Part shown: one piece after another, positions 11,235 through 21,747 of the stretch
Layout: each line of letters opens with the position of its first letter
How positions within the stretch are numbered: the first letter of the stretch is position 1
Assembly (NCBI RefSeq): GCF_006402735.1
Contig: NZ_CP017174.1
Location: forward strand, 2,607,001 to 2,671,000
Length of the DNA: 64,000 nt
Source: Myxococcus xanthus
GTDB taxonomy: Bacteria; Myxococcota; Myxococcia; Myxococcales; Myxococcaceae
Direction: 5' to 3'
Program-made: the position numbers and the translations under genes
Notes under the pieces: model-generated
The model's input: only the letters and a program-made list of their open reading frames with translations
Database searches by the model: none
What the model was told of the DNA's origin: nothing

Positions 11235-12689
11235 ATGGCCTCCCGTTCGTTCGCGCTTCCGCTGTGCCTCGCGTTGCTCGTGCTCGCCGCTCCGGCACGG
11301 GGGGCGGTCGTGCGCCCGGGGTTGCCTCCGCCCGAAGAGGTCATGGCGACGCTGCGCCAACTGGAGACGGCCCGGGCGCGCGGCCGCGCCAGTGCGATGG
11401 ACAGCGAGTTGGAGGCGCAGTCACGGGCGCGGCCCGGGGATTTGATGCCGCGGATGTACCGGGCGTGGCTCACCTTTCCCTCGGACGCGTGCTGGAACGA
11501 GCTGAAGGCGCTCTCCACCCTGGACCCGGAGAATCCGTGGCCCTTCGTGGGCATGGGGCTCATCTACGTGCGCTGGGGGCTGCTGGCGGAGGCGCGGCCG
11601 CCCATCGCCGCCGCCCTGAAGCAGGCCCCTGGCTTCGCGCCGGCGCTGTGGGCGCAGGGCGTGTTGCTCCAGGCGGAGGGCAAGCCCGCGGAGGCGGAAG
11701 TCCGGCTGCGTGAGGCGCTCGCCCAGTTGGATGCGCCGCAGATTCGGACGTCCCTGGCGATGTTGCTGGCGGGGATTCCCGAGCGGGAAGCGGACGCGCG
11801 CGCGGAGCTGACTCGGACGGTGGAGGCCTGGCCCGAGCAGCCCGAGGCGCTGCGGAAGCTGGCGCAGCTGGCCCGGGCTGCCAACGACGTGCGCGCCGCG
11901 GCGACCGCGGGCGAGAAGTTGGTGGCCCTCAAGCCCCGGGACAAAGAAGCGCACCGGCTCCAGGCCGACCTGTGGCTGGCCGCCTCGGAGAAGGAGAAGG
12001 CGGCCGGGTCGCTGGAGCGCTACGCGGAGCTGGGCGGTGTGGAGCCTGCGTCCCTGGGGTTGCTGGCGCGGTTGTACCGGGAGCTGGGCCGCGCGGAAGC
12101 GGAGGACAAGGCCCTGGTCCGGCTCGTCGCCGCCGCGCCAGAAGACCCGGAGCCGCTGCTTCGCCTGGCCGAGCTGGCCGAAGCTCGCGGAGATTCCAAG
12201 GCGGCCGAAATCCACCTGGTGAAGGCTTCCGAGCGAGCGCCCGCCCGCGCCGACATCCACGTGCTGCGGGCCCGGTTGGTGTTGAAGCAGGAGCGTCACC
12301 AGGATGCCCTGGCCGCCTACCGCGCGGCGCTGGTGGCCCCCGAGCGCCAGGTCGCCGAGGCCGAGAGCGAGGCCGCCGCGCTGGTGCGTCACTTCCGGTT
12401 GCCGTCGCAGCCCGCCCGGGGGACCCAGGACCAGATCTACAACCGGGTGTCACTGGGCCTGGTCGCGCTCTACATGAACCGGCTTCAGCAGACGCCGGGC
12501 ATCAAGGGCAACCTCAAGGTTCAAGTCCAGGTGGACGCGTCTGGCCGGGCCACCGGCGTGACGGTGCTCTACGACAGCCTCAACGAGGCGGTCATCACCG
12601 GCCACGCCCACTTCGCCTTCATGGACGCGCAGTACCCGCCGGGGCCCGACACGCCCGTGTTCCAGTACGTCTTCCGTCCGCCGAAGTGA
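11235..12689 (+). CDS. Exported TPR protein with a TonB-C-like C-terminus
   Basis: 484 residues: cleavable signal peptide (cleavage about ARGA-VV, residue 24), a long run of TPR-like helical pairs (about 40-385), then a small C-terminal domain containing GNLKVQVQVDASGRATGV and ending QYVFRPPK. This last part has the shape of the TonB/AgmX-type C-terminal domain seen in many myxobacterial gliding and envelope proteins (a basic strand, then x-G-x-hydrophobic strands). It has no membrane helix besides the signal. A periplasmic scaffold role is likely; the partner is unknown. Flanked by a strong terminator upstream and a bidirectional hairpin downstream, so it is monocistronic. Confidence 0.75.
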   Translation: MASRSFALPLCLALLVLAAPARGAVVRPGLPPPEEVMATLRQLETARARGRASAMDSELEAQSRARPGDLMPRMYRAWLTFPSDACWNELKALSTLDPENPWPFVGMGLIYVRWGLLAEARPPIAAALKQAPGFAPALWAQGVLLQAEGKPAEAEVRLREALAQLDAPQIRTSLAMLLAGIPEREADARAELTRTVEAWPEQPEALRKLAQLARAANDVRAAATAGEKLVALKPRDKEAHRLQADLWLAASEKEKAAGSLERYAELGGVEPASLGLLARLYRELGRAEAEDKALVRLVAAAPEDPEPLLRLAELAEARGDSKAAEIHLVKASERAPARADIHVLRARLVLKQERHQDALAAYRAALVAPERQVAEAESEAAALVRHFRLPSQPARGTQDQIYNRVSLGLVALYMNRLQQTPGIKGNLKVQVQVDASGRATGVTVLYDSLNEAVITGHAHFAFMDAQYPPGPDTPVFQYVFRPPK

Positions 12690-12697
12690 GCCACGGA

Positions 12698-12727
12698 CCC
12701 GGCCGTGCCTGTTCTGGCTCGGCCGGG
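12698..12727. terminator. Bidirectional hairpin between convergent genes
   Basis: Eight-base perfect arms CCCGGCCG / CGGCCGGG around a 14-nt loop, lying in the 55-base gap between two convergent genes. Confidence 0.5.
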
Positions 12728-12744
12728 CCGGTGGTCGCGGTGAC

Positions 12745-13455
12745 TTACGGGTTGCGCTGCTCGGTGCCGCTGCCGCCGTAGCCCTGCACCTGATTGCGCA
12801 TCCGCTCCCAGGTGGCGCGAGCCTGCCGCTCCTGCTGCTGCTGCGACTGGAGCTTGCGCTGGGACTCCTCCACCTTGCGCTGGGCGTCCGCCGTAGCGGA
12901 GGAGAAGTCGGCCTCGGACAGGTTCTGGGCGCGCACGTCCTGGTTCGCCTTCAGGGCCTTGTATTCGGCCTGGCTAAGCTTCGCGTCAGCCACCGCCAGC
13001 TCGTTCTCACGCAGCTCCTTCTGGGCCTCCAGCGTCTTGATGGCGTGCTCGCGGTACCTCACCTGGGCCTGGGCCGCGCTCATGCTGGAGTCCGCGCTTT
13101 TCAGCTCGGCCTGTGCCTGGGTGATGTTGCTGCTCTGTCCGGTGGCTTTGGCGGCCTTCAGCGCTTCGTTATGCGCTTCCCGGCGGGCTTTGGCCGCGTC
13201 CTCGTTGCGCTTGGCCACCTCCAGCTCCCGGCGCGCATCATTGAGGGCCACGTCGGAGCGGGTCACCTCCTCCTGGGCCATGCGCAGCTGTGTCTGGGCC
13301 TCGCGGACGTCGCCCAGCTGGTCCTCCGGTACCCGGGCCAGCCACGACTCGTCCACCTTCGCTGAGCGCGTCGAGCTGCAGCCAACGCTTGCCACCGACA
13401 GGGCCGCTCCCATCATCACGCCCGCAAAGACCCGACGCCTTCTCGATTGAAACAT
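12745..13455 (-). CDS. Coiled-coil lipoprotein of unknown function
   Basis: 236 residues. Signal peptide ends SVASVGC (Cys about 26), so a lipoprotein is predicted. The rest is one long Ala/Glu/Lys/Gln-rich coiled coil with heptad spacing, ending in a short Gly/Ser/Gln tail. Its layout recalls the DUF4398-type envelope lipoproteins and the helical hairpins of efflux adaptor or TolC partners, but I cannot assign a family. ATG 13455 has GAGGAG upstream at about 11 bases. Transcribed towards a bidirectional terminator. The reading frame stays open far upstream through the next two genes because of GC bias, but the signal peptide fixes the start. Confidence 0.7.
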   Translation of the reverse strand: MFQSRRRRVFAGVMMGAALSVASVGCSSTRSAKVDESWLARVPEDQLGDVREAQTQLRMAQEEVTRSDVALNDARRELEVAKRNEDAAKARREAHNEALKAAKATGQSSNITQAQAELKSADSSMSAAQAQVRYREHAIKTLEAQKELRENELAVADAKLSQAEYKALKANQDVRAQNLSEADFSSATADAQRKVEESQRKLQSQQQQERQARATWERMRNQVQGYGGSGTEQRNP

Positions 13456-13609
13456 GCTCCGTCTCCTCTCCGTGTGCGCGTGTTGCCTGCAAAGACGGTA
13501 GTCACGCGCCGCTGGGGAGGCAGACGGCAGGGAGGCGTGTCGTGGCGCTGCCCCGGCGGGGATGGGCGCGAGCGCCTGCCAGCACGCTCGCTCCACCCGG
13601 CGGGGACGG

Positions 13610-14419
13610 TCAGCGCTTCTCCAGGACGACGGCGTAGAACTCGATGCCCACGCCCTCACGGTCCTCGTCGGTGATGTGCTCGGGGGGCAGCCCGAGGAAC
13701 TCGCGCACGGGCAGCACGCCGGTGACATCCCGGGCCCAGGGGCCACACAGGTCCAGGTACTCGGGCAGGGAGTAGAGCTGGAAGGACTCGCCCATCTGCC
13801 GGAACATGCCGACGAATTGCTCCCACTTCGGGGTGCTGAGGTCCGGTGACTTCGTCTCGAAGGTGGTGAACAGCTTCGAGCCCGGGGCTGCCCAGTCGTA
13901 CAGGTCGCGGAAGAACTGGCGGTTCTCCTCGGCGGACAGGAACACGGTGATGCCATTGGCGCCGAAAGCGACGCGGCGCTCTTCCCCCAGGAAGGCATGC
14001 ACGTCCGGCCGCCGCAGGAAGGCGCCCGCCTGGCGGATGTCGCATTCCATGTAGCGGACGCGAGGCGTGTCCCCCAGCAGATGGTGGGCGGTGGTGATGG
14101 TGAGCGGATTGACGTCGCTGTAGAGCACGCGGGCGTCTGGCAGCACGGCGTGGACGTGGTCGCCGGTGGGCAGCCCCGACGCGAAGTCCACCCAGTGCTG
14201 GAAGCCGTCGGCCGCCAGGCGCTGCGCGGCGGTGCGCAGGCAGGCGCGCAGCATGCGCACCCACTTCCGGGTGGAGGGCACCAGCGAGAACATGTACTCC
14301 GCCGCCTGCCGGTCGGCTTCGAAGTGATGCGTGCCCCCCAGCGTGTAGTCGTAGATGCGGGCGGCGTTGGGGACGTTCGGATTGACGCCCGGGATTCGGG
14401 CGAGCGCTTCGGTATCCAT
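13610..14419 (-). CDS. SAM-dependent methyltransferase, PF04672 type
   Basis: 269 residues. Matches the S-adenosylmethionine methyltransferase family (DUF574/Methyltransf_19) that is abundant in actinomycetes: the N-terminus NVPNAARIYDYTLGGTHHF is the family hallmark, followed by a SAM-site VDFASGLPTGDHVHAVLPDA, then ARVLYSDVNPL and YMECDIR. Substrates of this family are mostly unknown. The ATG lies 4 bases after the kelch gene stop, so the two form an operon. The rarity of the family outside actinomycetes suggests transfer. Distinct C-terminal strand GVGIEFYAVVLEKR completes the Rossmann fold. Confidence 0.82.
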   Translation of the reverse strand: MDTEALARIPGVNPNVPNAARIYDYTLGGTHHFEADRQAAEYMFSLVPSTRKWVRMLRACLRTAAQRLAADGFQHWVDFASGLPTGDHVHAVLPDARVLYSDVNPLTITTAHHLLGDTPRVRYMECDIRQAGAFLRRPDVHAFLGEERRVAFGANGITVFLSAEENRQFFRDLYDWAAPGSKLFTTFETKSPDLSTPKWEQFVGMFRQMGESFQLYSLPEYLDLCGPWARDVTGVLPVREFLGLPPEHITDEDREGVGIEFYAVVLEKR

Positions 14420-14423
14420 GCGG

Positions 14424-15521
14424 TCAGGGCCTCCAGTGTATCGACGTGGTCTGCGGCATTCCTTCGGGGCCGGTGCGGATGAGGCCCACCAGCAGGAAGG
14501 CGCCGTCCTCCAGGGCGGCGACGTGGTGGTCCGAGAGGGGCGCCGCCAGGCGCGGCCCGGGAGTCCATGCACCCGTCTGGGGCGCCCAGAGGTCGACGGC
14601 GGCGGACGCCGCGGCATCGGTCTGCCCGAGCCCGCCGAAGGCCGCCGCCCGCCCATCCGGCAGCGCGGCCAGCTTGAAGCTGGAGCGGGGGTGGGCCAGC
14701 GCGCCGGTGGGCGTCCACTGTTCGCTCGCCGGGTCCCACACCTCCGCGGAGCCGAGCAGCTCGCCCTTCCTCCATCCGCCCATGACGAGGATGCGCCCGT
14801 CCGACAGCGTCACGCCCTGGTGGTCGTCTCGGGATTCGGTGAGGGGGTGGCTCGTCTTCCATTCGCGCGTGTCGCGCTGCCAGACCTCCGTGCACTGGTC
14901 GAGCGGCGGGGCGAAGTGGACGCCGTCGACCACGGCGAAGCCGATGCCGTTGTCCCTTCCGCCCGCGATGATGACGCGCTCGCCGCTCACGCACACCGGA
15001 CCGGGGTGGAACAGGCGCACCGTCTGGCCCGCGAGCTCCCACGCGTCCGCGCCGGGACGGAGCAGCTCCGCCCGCGTTCCCCGTTCCATGTCCTCATCGA
15101 AGTCGGAGCCCAGGACGAGCACCGCGCCATCCGGCAGGGCCACCGCGACGGGCCTGGCTCTCGCCGCGAGCAGGGGCGGGCCGTCCCGGAAGCGGCGCGT
15201 GTCGGGCTCCCATACCAGCGTGCTCGCCAGCTCCAACTCGGTGGTGTTCCTCCCGCCGATGATGAGCACCCGCCCGTCGGGCAGCGCCACCGCGGCATGG
15301 CCCTGGCGCGGTTGGGGCATGGGGGCAAGCACCTCCCAGGCATCGGTCGCCGCGTCCCACCGCATCGCGCTCGTCACCGTCCTGGGGGTGCTGCCGCCCC
15401 CTTGGGCATGCCATTCCTGCCCGCCGACAACGAGCGCGCCGCCGGCGACGCCCGTGAGGGTGAAGCTGTCGAGCCAGAGGCCCTGGTAGGGGAGGCGCTG
15501 GAGGTCGGGGCGTGCGGACAT
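14424..15521 (-). CDS. Kelch-repeat beta-propeller protein
   Basis: 365 residues composed of about six kelch motifs, each with a double-Gly strand and spaced Trp or Tyr, for example DGRVLIIGGRNTTELE, DGRILVMGGWRKGELLGSA and a matching AEVWDPASEQWTPTG. No signal peptide is seen, so it should be cytosolic, unlike most myxobacterial kelch lipoproteins. ATG 15521 fits the first blade; a GTG 12 codons earlier is the alternative, and neither has a clear ribosome site. Coupled to the methyltransferase downstream. Kelch propellers bind proteins or act as oxidase scaffolds; no Cys-Tyr galactose-oxidase site is evident. Confidence 0.75.
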   Translation of the reverse strand: MSARPDLQRLPYQGLWLDSFTLTGVAGGALVVGGQEWHAQGGGSTPRTVTSAMRWDAATDAWEVLAPMPQPRQGHAAVALPDGRVLIIGGRNTTELELASTLVWEPDTRRFRDGPPLLAARARPVAVALPDGAVLVLGSDFDEDMERGTRAELLRPGADAWELAGQTVRLFHPGPVCVSGERVIIAGGRDNGIGFAVVDGVHFAPPLDQCTEVWQRDTREWKTSHPLTESRDDHQGVTLSDGRILVMGGWRKGELLGSAEVWDPASEQWTPTGALAHPRSSFKLAALPDGRAAAFGGLGQTDAAASAAVDLWAPQTGAWTPGPRLAAPLSDHHVAALEDGAFLLVGLIRTGPEGMPQTTSIHWRP

Positions 15522-15622
15522 GGCGCCATCGTATGCGCCGGGCGCGATTTCCCGCACCTCGGGTGATTCCCGCCAGCACGGATGGGCGCACCGGACGGGG
15601 ATGGTACAGTCGCCGCCACCGC

Positions 15623-17848
15623 ATGGCTCTTCTCCCCGCGTCTCGTCTGGATGTGCTTCGCGCTGCCCTCCTCGTGTTGGTGACGAGCTGCGCCACCCTG
15701 GTGCTGGAGCTGGCCGCCGCCAGGTTGCTGGCGCCCTTCATCGGGGCCTCGCTCCACACGTGGACGAGCATCATCGGCGTGGTGCTCGCGGGCATCAGCC
15801 TGGGCAGCTACGCCGGAGGCCGGCTGTCGGAGCGGGGCGCGTCGTTCCGGTGGCTGGCTGGCCTCACCGCGCTGGGGGCGGTGCTCGCGCTCCTGCCGCT
15901 GGGGTGGGTGGCCGTGCTGGGGGATGGCGCCGCGCTGCGCCCCATCCCCGTGCTGCCGCGCACCTTCCTGCTCACCTTCCTGGGCTTCTTCCCCGTCAGC
16001 TTCGTGCTGGCCATGGTGACGCCGCTGGCGCTCCGGCTGCTGCTGCCGGACCTGGGGCGCGCGGGGCGCATCGTGGGCCTGCTGTACGCGCTGGGCACGC
16101 TAGGGAGCCTCGCCGGCAACTTCCTCACGGGCTTCGTGCTGGTGGCGTGGTTCCCCGTGCCCACCATCGTCCTCACCGTGTCGGGCGCGCTGCTGCTGTG
16201 CGCGCTGCTGGCGCTGCCCAAGGCCTCCGTGTCCGCGCCCCCCGTCGAACCGGTGGCCCCCGCGCCCGCCGGCGCCGTGGCGGCAGCGGACGCCGCGCCG
16301 TCCTCGACCGGCGTGGACCTTCGCGCCCGGCCCGTGCTGGCGTGCTTCCTGGTGGCCAGCGCGAGCTTCTGCACGCTCGCCATCGAACTGGCGGCCAGCC
16401 GCATCCTGGCGCCCACCGTGGGCGTCTCCCTGCTGAGCTGGACCGGCATCATCGGCGTGGTGCTGACGGGCATGGCGCTGGGCAACTTCGTGGGCGGCCA
16501 CCTGGCGGACCGGTGGCCCCGGCAGGAGGTGCTCGCCGGCTCCATGCTGCTGGCGGCGGCCAGCTGCCTGCTGATTCCTCCCATCCACCAGTGGCTGGTG
16601 CTGAAGGGCCACTTCGACGGCCTGGGCCTGCAGGCGCGCATCGTCGCGTACACGGCGGCGGTGTTCCTGCTGCCGGTGACGGCCCTGGGCACGCTCTCCC
16701 CCCAGGTGCTCCGGCTGGCGCTGGCTGACGTGGAGCGGGCGGGGCGCACCGTGGGCCGGCTGTACGCGTGGAGCACCGCGGGCGCGCTGCTGGGCTCGTT
16801 CCTCACCGGCTGGTGGCTCATCGCGAAGGTGGGCGTCTACCCGCTGGTGATGGGGGCCAGTCTGGGCCTGGTGGCGCTGGCGGCCTTCGTGGGGCAGGTG
16901 TGGCGGCGGCCCCGCTTCGTCGGCGCCACCGCGGGCACGCTCGCGCTGGCGGGGACGTTCGGCGCGCTGGGCCTGTTCGCGTCTCCGTGCACGGAGGAGA
17001 CGGACTACTTCTGCATCAAGGTCAACCAGGTGGAGCATGACGGCCGGCGGCTGCTGGCCATGCAGCTGGACCACCTGACGCACACCATGGTGGACCTGGA
17101 GGACCCGTCGTACCTGGGCTACCCGCACGGGTACATCCACTCGGAGGTGGTGCGCCACGTGGCCGCGCGCACCGCGGAGCCCCGGGTGCTGGTGATTGGC
17201 GGCGGCGGCTACGTGGTGCCGCGCTGGGTGGAGACCTACGTCCCGCAGGTCCGGATGGAGGTGGTGGAGATAGACCCGGCCGTGACGCGCATCGCGCTGG
17301 AGCGCTTCGGCGTGAAGCCGGACACGCGCATCACCTCGTTCAGCCTGGACGGGCGGCAGTTCCTCCAGGAGATGGCGGAGCGCGGCGCGTACGACTTGAT
17401 TGTCCAGGACGCGGTGAACGACTTGTCGGTGCCCTACCACCTGATGACGCGCGAGTACGACATGCTGGTGCGCTCGCTGCTCAAGCCGGACGGACTCTAC
17501 CTGCTGACCGTCATCGACGAGATTCCCCGGGGCTCCTTCCTGCGCTCGGCCCTTCGGACGATGCAGGACGTCTTCCCCCACGTGGAGCTGCTCCACGATG
17601 CACGCAGTGGCTCCAAGGGGCAGGGCGTCTACATCGTCGCGGGCTCGGCACAGCCCATGGAGCTGGAGCGCCTGCCGGAGCTGCTTCGCGGCCTGGGCAT
17701 CGAACAGCCGCGCACGGGCCGGGTGCCTCGCGCGGAGATTGACGCCTATCTGGCCGCGGGCCCCGCGTTGCTGCTCACGGATGACTTCGCTCCCGTGGAC
17801 AACCTGCTCGCGGAGCTCTTCCTCCTCCGCGAGCAGGTGGCGCCGTAG
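15623..17848 (+). CDS. Membrane protein fused to a spermidine-synthase-like domain
   Basis: 741 residues in three parts. Residues about 13-205 and 240-450 are two copies of a five- to six-helix membrane unit that align with each other: SCATLVLELAAARLLAPF (22-39) against SFCTLAIELAASRILAPT (248-265), each followed by an IIGVVL-G-x-x-LG segment. Residues about 480-700 form a Rossmann aminopropyl/methyl-transferase-like domain with VIGGGGYVVPRW (from 524) and VVEIDP. The canonical aminopropyltransferase Asp segment is replaced by QDAVNDLSVPYHLM, so polyamine synthesis is doubtful. Such fused MFS/spermidine-synthase proteins are widespread and uncharacterised. It ends 1 base before the convergent O-methyltransferase gene. 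Confidence 0.8.
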   Translation: MALLPASRLDVLRAALLVLVTSCATLVLELAAARLLAPFIGASLHTWTSIIGVVLAGISLGSYAGGRLSERGASFRWLAGLTALGAVLALLPLGWVAVLGDGAALRPIPVLPRTFLLTFLGFFPVSFVLAMVTPLALRLLLPDLGRAGRIVGLLYALGTLGSLAGNFLTGFVLVAWFPVPTIVLTVSGALLLCALLALPKASVSAPPVEPVAPAPAGAVAAADAAPSSTGVDLRARPVLACFLVASASFCTLAIELAASRILAPTVGVSLLSWTGIIGVVLTGMALGNFVGGHLADRWPRQEVLAGSMLLAAASCLLIPPIHQWLVLKGHFDGLGLQARIVAYTAAVFLLPVTALGTLSPQVLRLALADVERAGRTVGRLYAWSTAGALLGSFLTGWWLIAKVGVYPLVMGASLGLVALAAFVGQVWRRPRFVGATAGTLALAGTFGALGLFASPCTEETDYFCIKVNQVEHDGRRLLAMQLDHLTHTMVDLEDPSYLGYPHGYIHSEVVRHVAARTAEPRVLVIGGGGYVVPRWVETYVPQVRMEVVEIDPAVTRIALERFGVKPDTRITSFSLDGRQFLQEMAERGAYDLIVQDAVNDLSVPYHLMTREYDMLVRSLLKPDGLYLLTVIDEIPRGSFLRSALRTMQDVFPHVELLHDARSGSKGQGVYIVAGSAQPMELERLPELLRGLGIEQPRTGRVPRAEIDAYLAAGPALLLTDDFAPVDNLLAELFLLREQVAP

Positions 17849-17849
17849 C

Positions 17850-18875
17850 TCAGCGCTTCACGGCTTCGATGATGCACGTGCCGGCCTGGGTGGGGCGGAT
17901 GCCCACCAGCTCCCAGGAGGTCCGGGCCAGCAGCGCCTGGAATTCGTTGGCCGTGCGCTCCCGTCCGTCCACCAGCACCATCATGTTGAGGTCCAGCAGG
18001 GGCACGGGGGAGGGTGTCTGGTTGTCGGGCATCACCAGCTCCAGCACGAAGAGCCGGGCTCCCGCGGGCGCCGCGGCATGGAGGTTCCGCAGGATGGCGG
18101 TGGCGGACTCCTCGTCCCAGTCGTGGAGGATGTGCTTGAGCAGGTAGGCCTCGGCGGAGGGGAGGCCCGGCTCGAAGAAGCTGCCGCCCACCAGCTCCAC
18201 CCGTCCCTGGAGGCCCTGGGCCTCCAGCGGGGCCTTCGCGCCTTCGAGCACGTGCGGCAGGTCGAAAAGAATGCCCCGGCAGGAGGGGTTGGCGCGCAGC
18301 ACCTGCGCCAGCAGCGCTCCCTGGCTGCCGCCAATGTCCGCCACATGGGCGAAGGGGGAGAAGTCGACCTGTTGCGTCAGCTCGTGGGCCACCAGGGCCG
18401 ACAGGTTGCCCATGGCCCGGGCGAAATGCTCCGCTTCTTCCGGGTGACGCGCGAAGTGCTCCCAGATGTCGGTCCCCAGGGCGGCGCGCACGGTGGACTT
18501 CCCGGTGCGAACGGCCTCGATGAGCTGCCCCCACGGCAGCCAGTGGGCGCGGTCACTCTGCGCGATGGCCACGTCCCGCAGCGAGCCGGGGATGTCCGAG
18601 CGGAGCCCTTCGCCCATGGGCGTCAGGGCAAAGGTCCGCTCACCGACCTCCTGGAAGATGCCCGCGGGGATGCCGCCTCGCAGCAGCCGGTACAGGCCGT
18701 CCGCGCTGATGCCGAGCTCGTCCGCCAGCGCGTCACTGCTCCGCGGGCCCTTGGAGAGCAGGTCCGCGATTCCCAGACGGGCCGCCGCGCCGATGACCTG
18801 GGTGAGCCAATAGCCGCCGATGCGCTCATAGAGTAGCTGCGTGGGAAACGGAGTCCCGCCGGGCGTCTTGTCCAT
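17850..18875 (-). CDS. Small-molecule O-methyltransferase
   Basis: 341 residues, class I SAM methyltransferase of the hydroxyindole/acetylserotonin and polyketide O-methyltransferase family. An N-terminal winged-helix dimerisation domain (about 15-110, with LGIADLL and GLYRLLRGG) precedes the catalytic domain: SAM motif VADIGGSQGALLA, FDLPHVLE, the catalytic His in LKHILHDWDEESA, and LLDLNMMVLVDGRERT. Such enzymes usually tailor natural products. No polyketide or peptide synthase is nearby, so its substrate is open. The 120 bases upstream hold the most AT-rich stretch of this area, a likely promoter. No clear ribosome site precedes ATG 18875. Confidence 0.85.
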   Translation of the reverse strand: MDKTPGGTPFPTQLLYERIGGYWLTQVIGAAARLGIADLLSKGPRSSDALADELGISADGLYRLLRGGIPAGIFQEVGERTFALTPMGEGLRSDIPGSLRDVAIAQSDRAHWLPWGQLIEAVRTGKSTVRAALGTDIWEHFARHPEEAEHFARAMGNLSALVAHELTQQVDFSPFAHVADIGGSQGALLAQVLRANPSCRGILFDLPHVLEGAKAPLEAQGLQGRVELVGGSFFEPGLPSAEAYLLKHILHDWDEESATAILRNLHAAAPAGARLFVLELVMPDNQTPSPVPLLDLNMMVLVDGRERTANEFQALLARTSWELVGIRPTQAGTCIIEAVKR

Positions 18876-18996
18876 GCTTGGAGTCTAACAGCGCTCAAAG
18901 CCTGTCATCATCATGGACATAGGTAATAAGCAGTAATTCGAGACTCCCCGGCGGCGCCACGACAGGGCGCGGCGCCAGGGAGCCCACCGCGCCGGC

Positions 18997-20025
18997 CTAC
19001 TTGCCCTTGCTGTAGTCGCGGCTGGCGATGACGCCCTGGACCTCGGCCAGCGCGCGGGCGCCGGACGCGGACTCGAGCGCCTTCTCGGCGATGGCCTGGA
19101 CCTGGCGCTTGGCCTCGGCCAACTCGGTCTGGAGCATCTGGAGCGACTGGGCCTGCTTGGTGGCGGTCTCCTTGAGCGAGGAAATCTCCATGGCGGCGAC
19201 GCGCTGCGCCGTCTCCGCGTCCTTGGTGGCGAGCGTGAGCTTCAGCTCCCACTCGGACTTCACCCGGTTGCCAGTGATGGCCGCGGCGGTGTCCGTCTCC
19301 TTCTTGAGCACCAGCGGGAAGTCCGCCACCTGCTTGCGCAGGTCCTCCAGCTCCTTCTCACGCAGCTTCAGGGCGTCCTCGCGGGTGGCCCAGTCCTTCT
19401 CCAGCTTCTCCTTGCGGTCGCGCTCGGTGGCGGCCTGCTGGCGCAGCGATTCGGCGAAGGCGTCCTGCTCCTTCTTGCGCTGGAGCTGGGTGTCATAGGT
19501 GTACTCCTCCTCGGTGCGCTTGCGAGCCACCTCGGTGGCCTGCCGCTCGGCGGACTGGTCCGCGGCGGCCTTCGCGCGGGTGTCCTCGATGTCCTTCTGG
19601 AGCCGCTCCATCTCCGCCTCGAGCTCGGCCTTCTTCTTGTCGTACTCGGCCACGAGCACGTCGATGGCGCTGGCGGCCACGTCCTTGCCGTGCAGCCCGT
19701 TCAGCTCCTCCGTCTTGAGCTGGATGGCCTCGTCGAGCTGCTTCAGCTCCTCCACCAGCGAGATGACCTGCTCGTTGATGCCGGCCAGCGTCTTGTTGAT
19801 GGTGAGGCCCGCCTCGGTGACTTTCTTCACGGCGGATTCGGCGGTGAGGTTGGACACGTCCGCGAGGACGTTCTTCGCGTGGGCTTCCTGCGCGTCCTGC
19901 TCCTTGGTGGAGACGATGGGCTTGTTGCGCGCCTTGCGAGCGAGCTCCTCGAAGGCGGCCTTGGTGGCCTCGGTGGAGCGGTTGCGGGCGACGACGTTGC
20001 GCTTGGACGTCTTGCGAGTAGCCAT
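18997..20025 (-). CDS. Coiled-coil protein of unknown function
   Basis: 342 residues, cytosolic, almost entirely helical and rich in Glu, Lys, Ala and Gln. The N-terminus is basic (ATRKTSKRNVVARNRS), then a globular-looking stretch to about 130, then a continuous coiled coil to the C-terminus with a break near LRKQVADFPLVLKKETDTA. The basic start could bind nucleic acid or membrane. I do not recognise a family; a cytoskeletal or chromosome-organising role would be pure inference. ATG 20025 begins after an intergenic region of 274 bases shared divergently with asnS. Confidence 0.7.
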   Translation of the reverse strand: MATRKTSKRNVVARNRSTEATKAAFEELARKARNKPIVSTKEQDAQEAHAKNVLADVSNLTAESAVKKVTEAGLTINKTLAGINEQVISLVEELKQLDEAIQLKTEELNGLHGKDVAASAIDVLVAEYDKKKAELEAEMERLQKDIEDTRAKAAADQSAERQATEVARKRTEEEYTYDTQLQRKKEQDAFAESLRQQAATERDRKEKLEKDWATREDALKLREKELEDLRKQVADFPLVLKKETDTAAAITGNRVKSEWELKLTLATKDAETAQRVAAMEISSLKETATKQAQSLQMLQTELAEAKRQVQAIAEKALESASGARALAEVQGVIASRDYSKGK

Positions 20026-20299
20026 GTGACTCTCCAGGTAGGGCACGGCCAGGGCAGGCCGTGAGGGACGTGAGGGTTTCGTGGAATCGCTGGCCCCCTT
20101 TTCGGGCGACCATGGGAGAAAGATACCTGGGGGGTCTGACACGGTTGGCCGGGTTTCAGGCGGCCTGGCGGGGTGTTTGGAGCCCCCAGAAGCGCCTCTG
20201 GGCGGCCTGGGTGGCGACGCTTGGGGAACAGCGCCCTTGTCCTCGGGGCCGGGGCCCGGCTAACTCGCAGTCCCCGAAACGGCTCAAGGGAGAGCGTCA

Positions 20300-21700
<1,401 letters not shown>

Positions 21701-21712
21701 ATCGCCGTCCGA

Positions 21713-21739
21713 GTGTCCCCTCCTTGATGGAGGGGACAC
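21713..21739. terminator. Strong terminator between asnS and the CotH gene
   Basis: Perfect 11-base stem GTGTCCCCTCC / GGAGGGGACAC with loop TTGAT, in the 47-base gap between two convergent genes; probably works for both. Confidence 0.75.
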
Positions 21740-21747
21740 CCACCCGT

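Noticed and set aside
12745..15042. One 765-codon minus-strand frame that seems to fuse methyltransferase-region and lipoprotein sequence
   Set aside because: The upstream 500 codons are out of frame with the real kelch and methyltransferase genes; only the last 236 codons, from the signal peptide on, are a gene.
16100..17596. A 498-codon open frame on the minus strand, rich in His, Arg and Gln
   Set aside because: It is antisense to the fused spermidine-synthase-like gene; the high GC at third positions keeps the opposite frame open. Composition is not protein-like.
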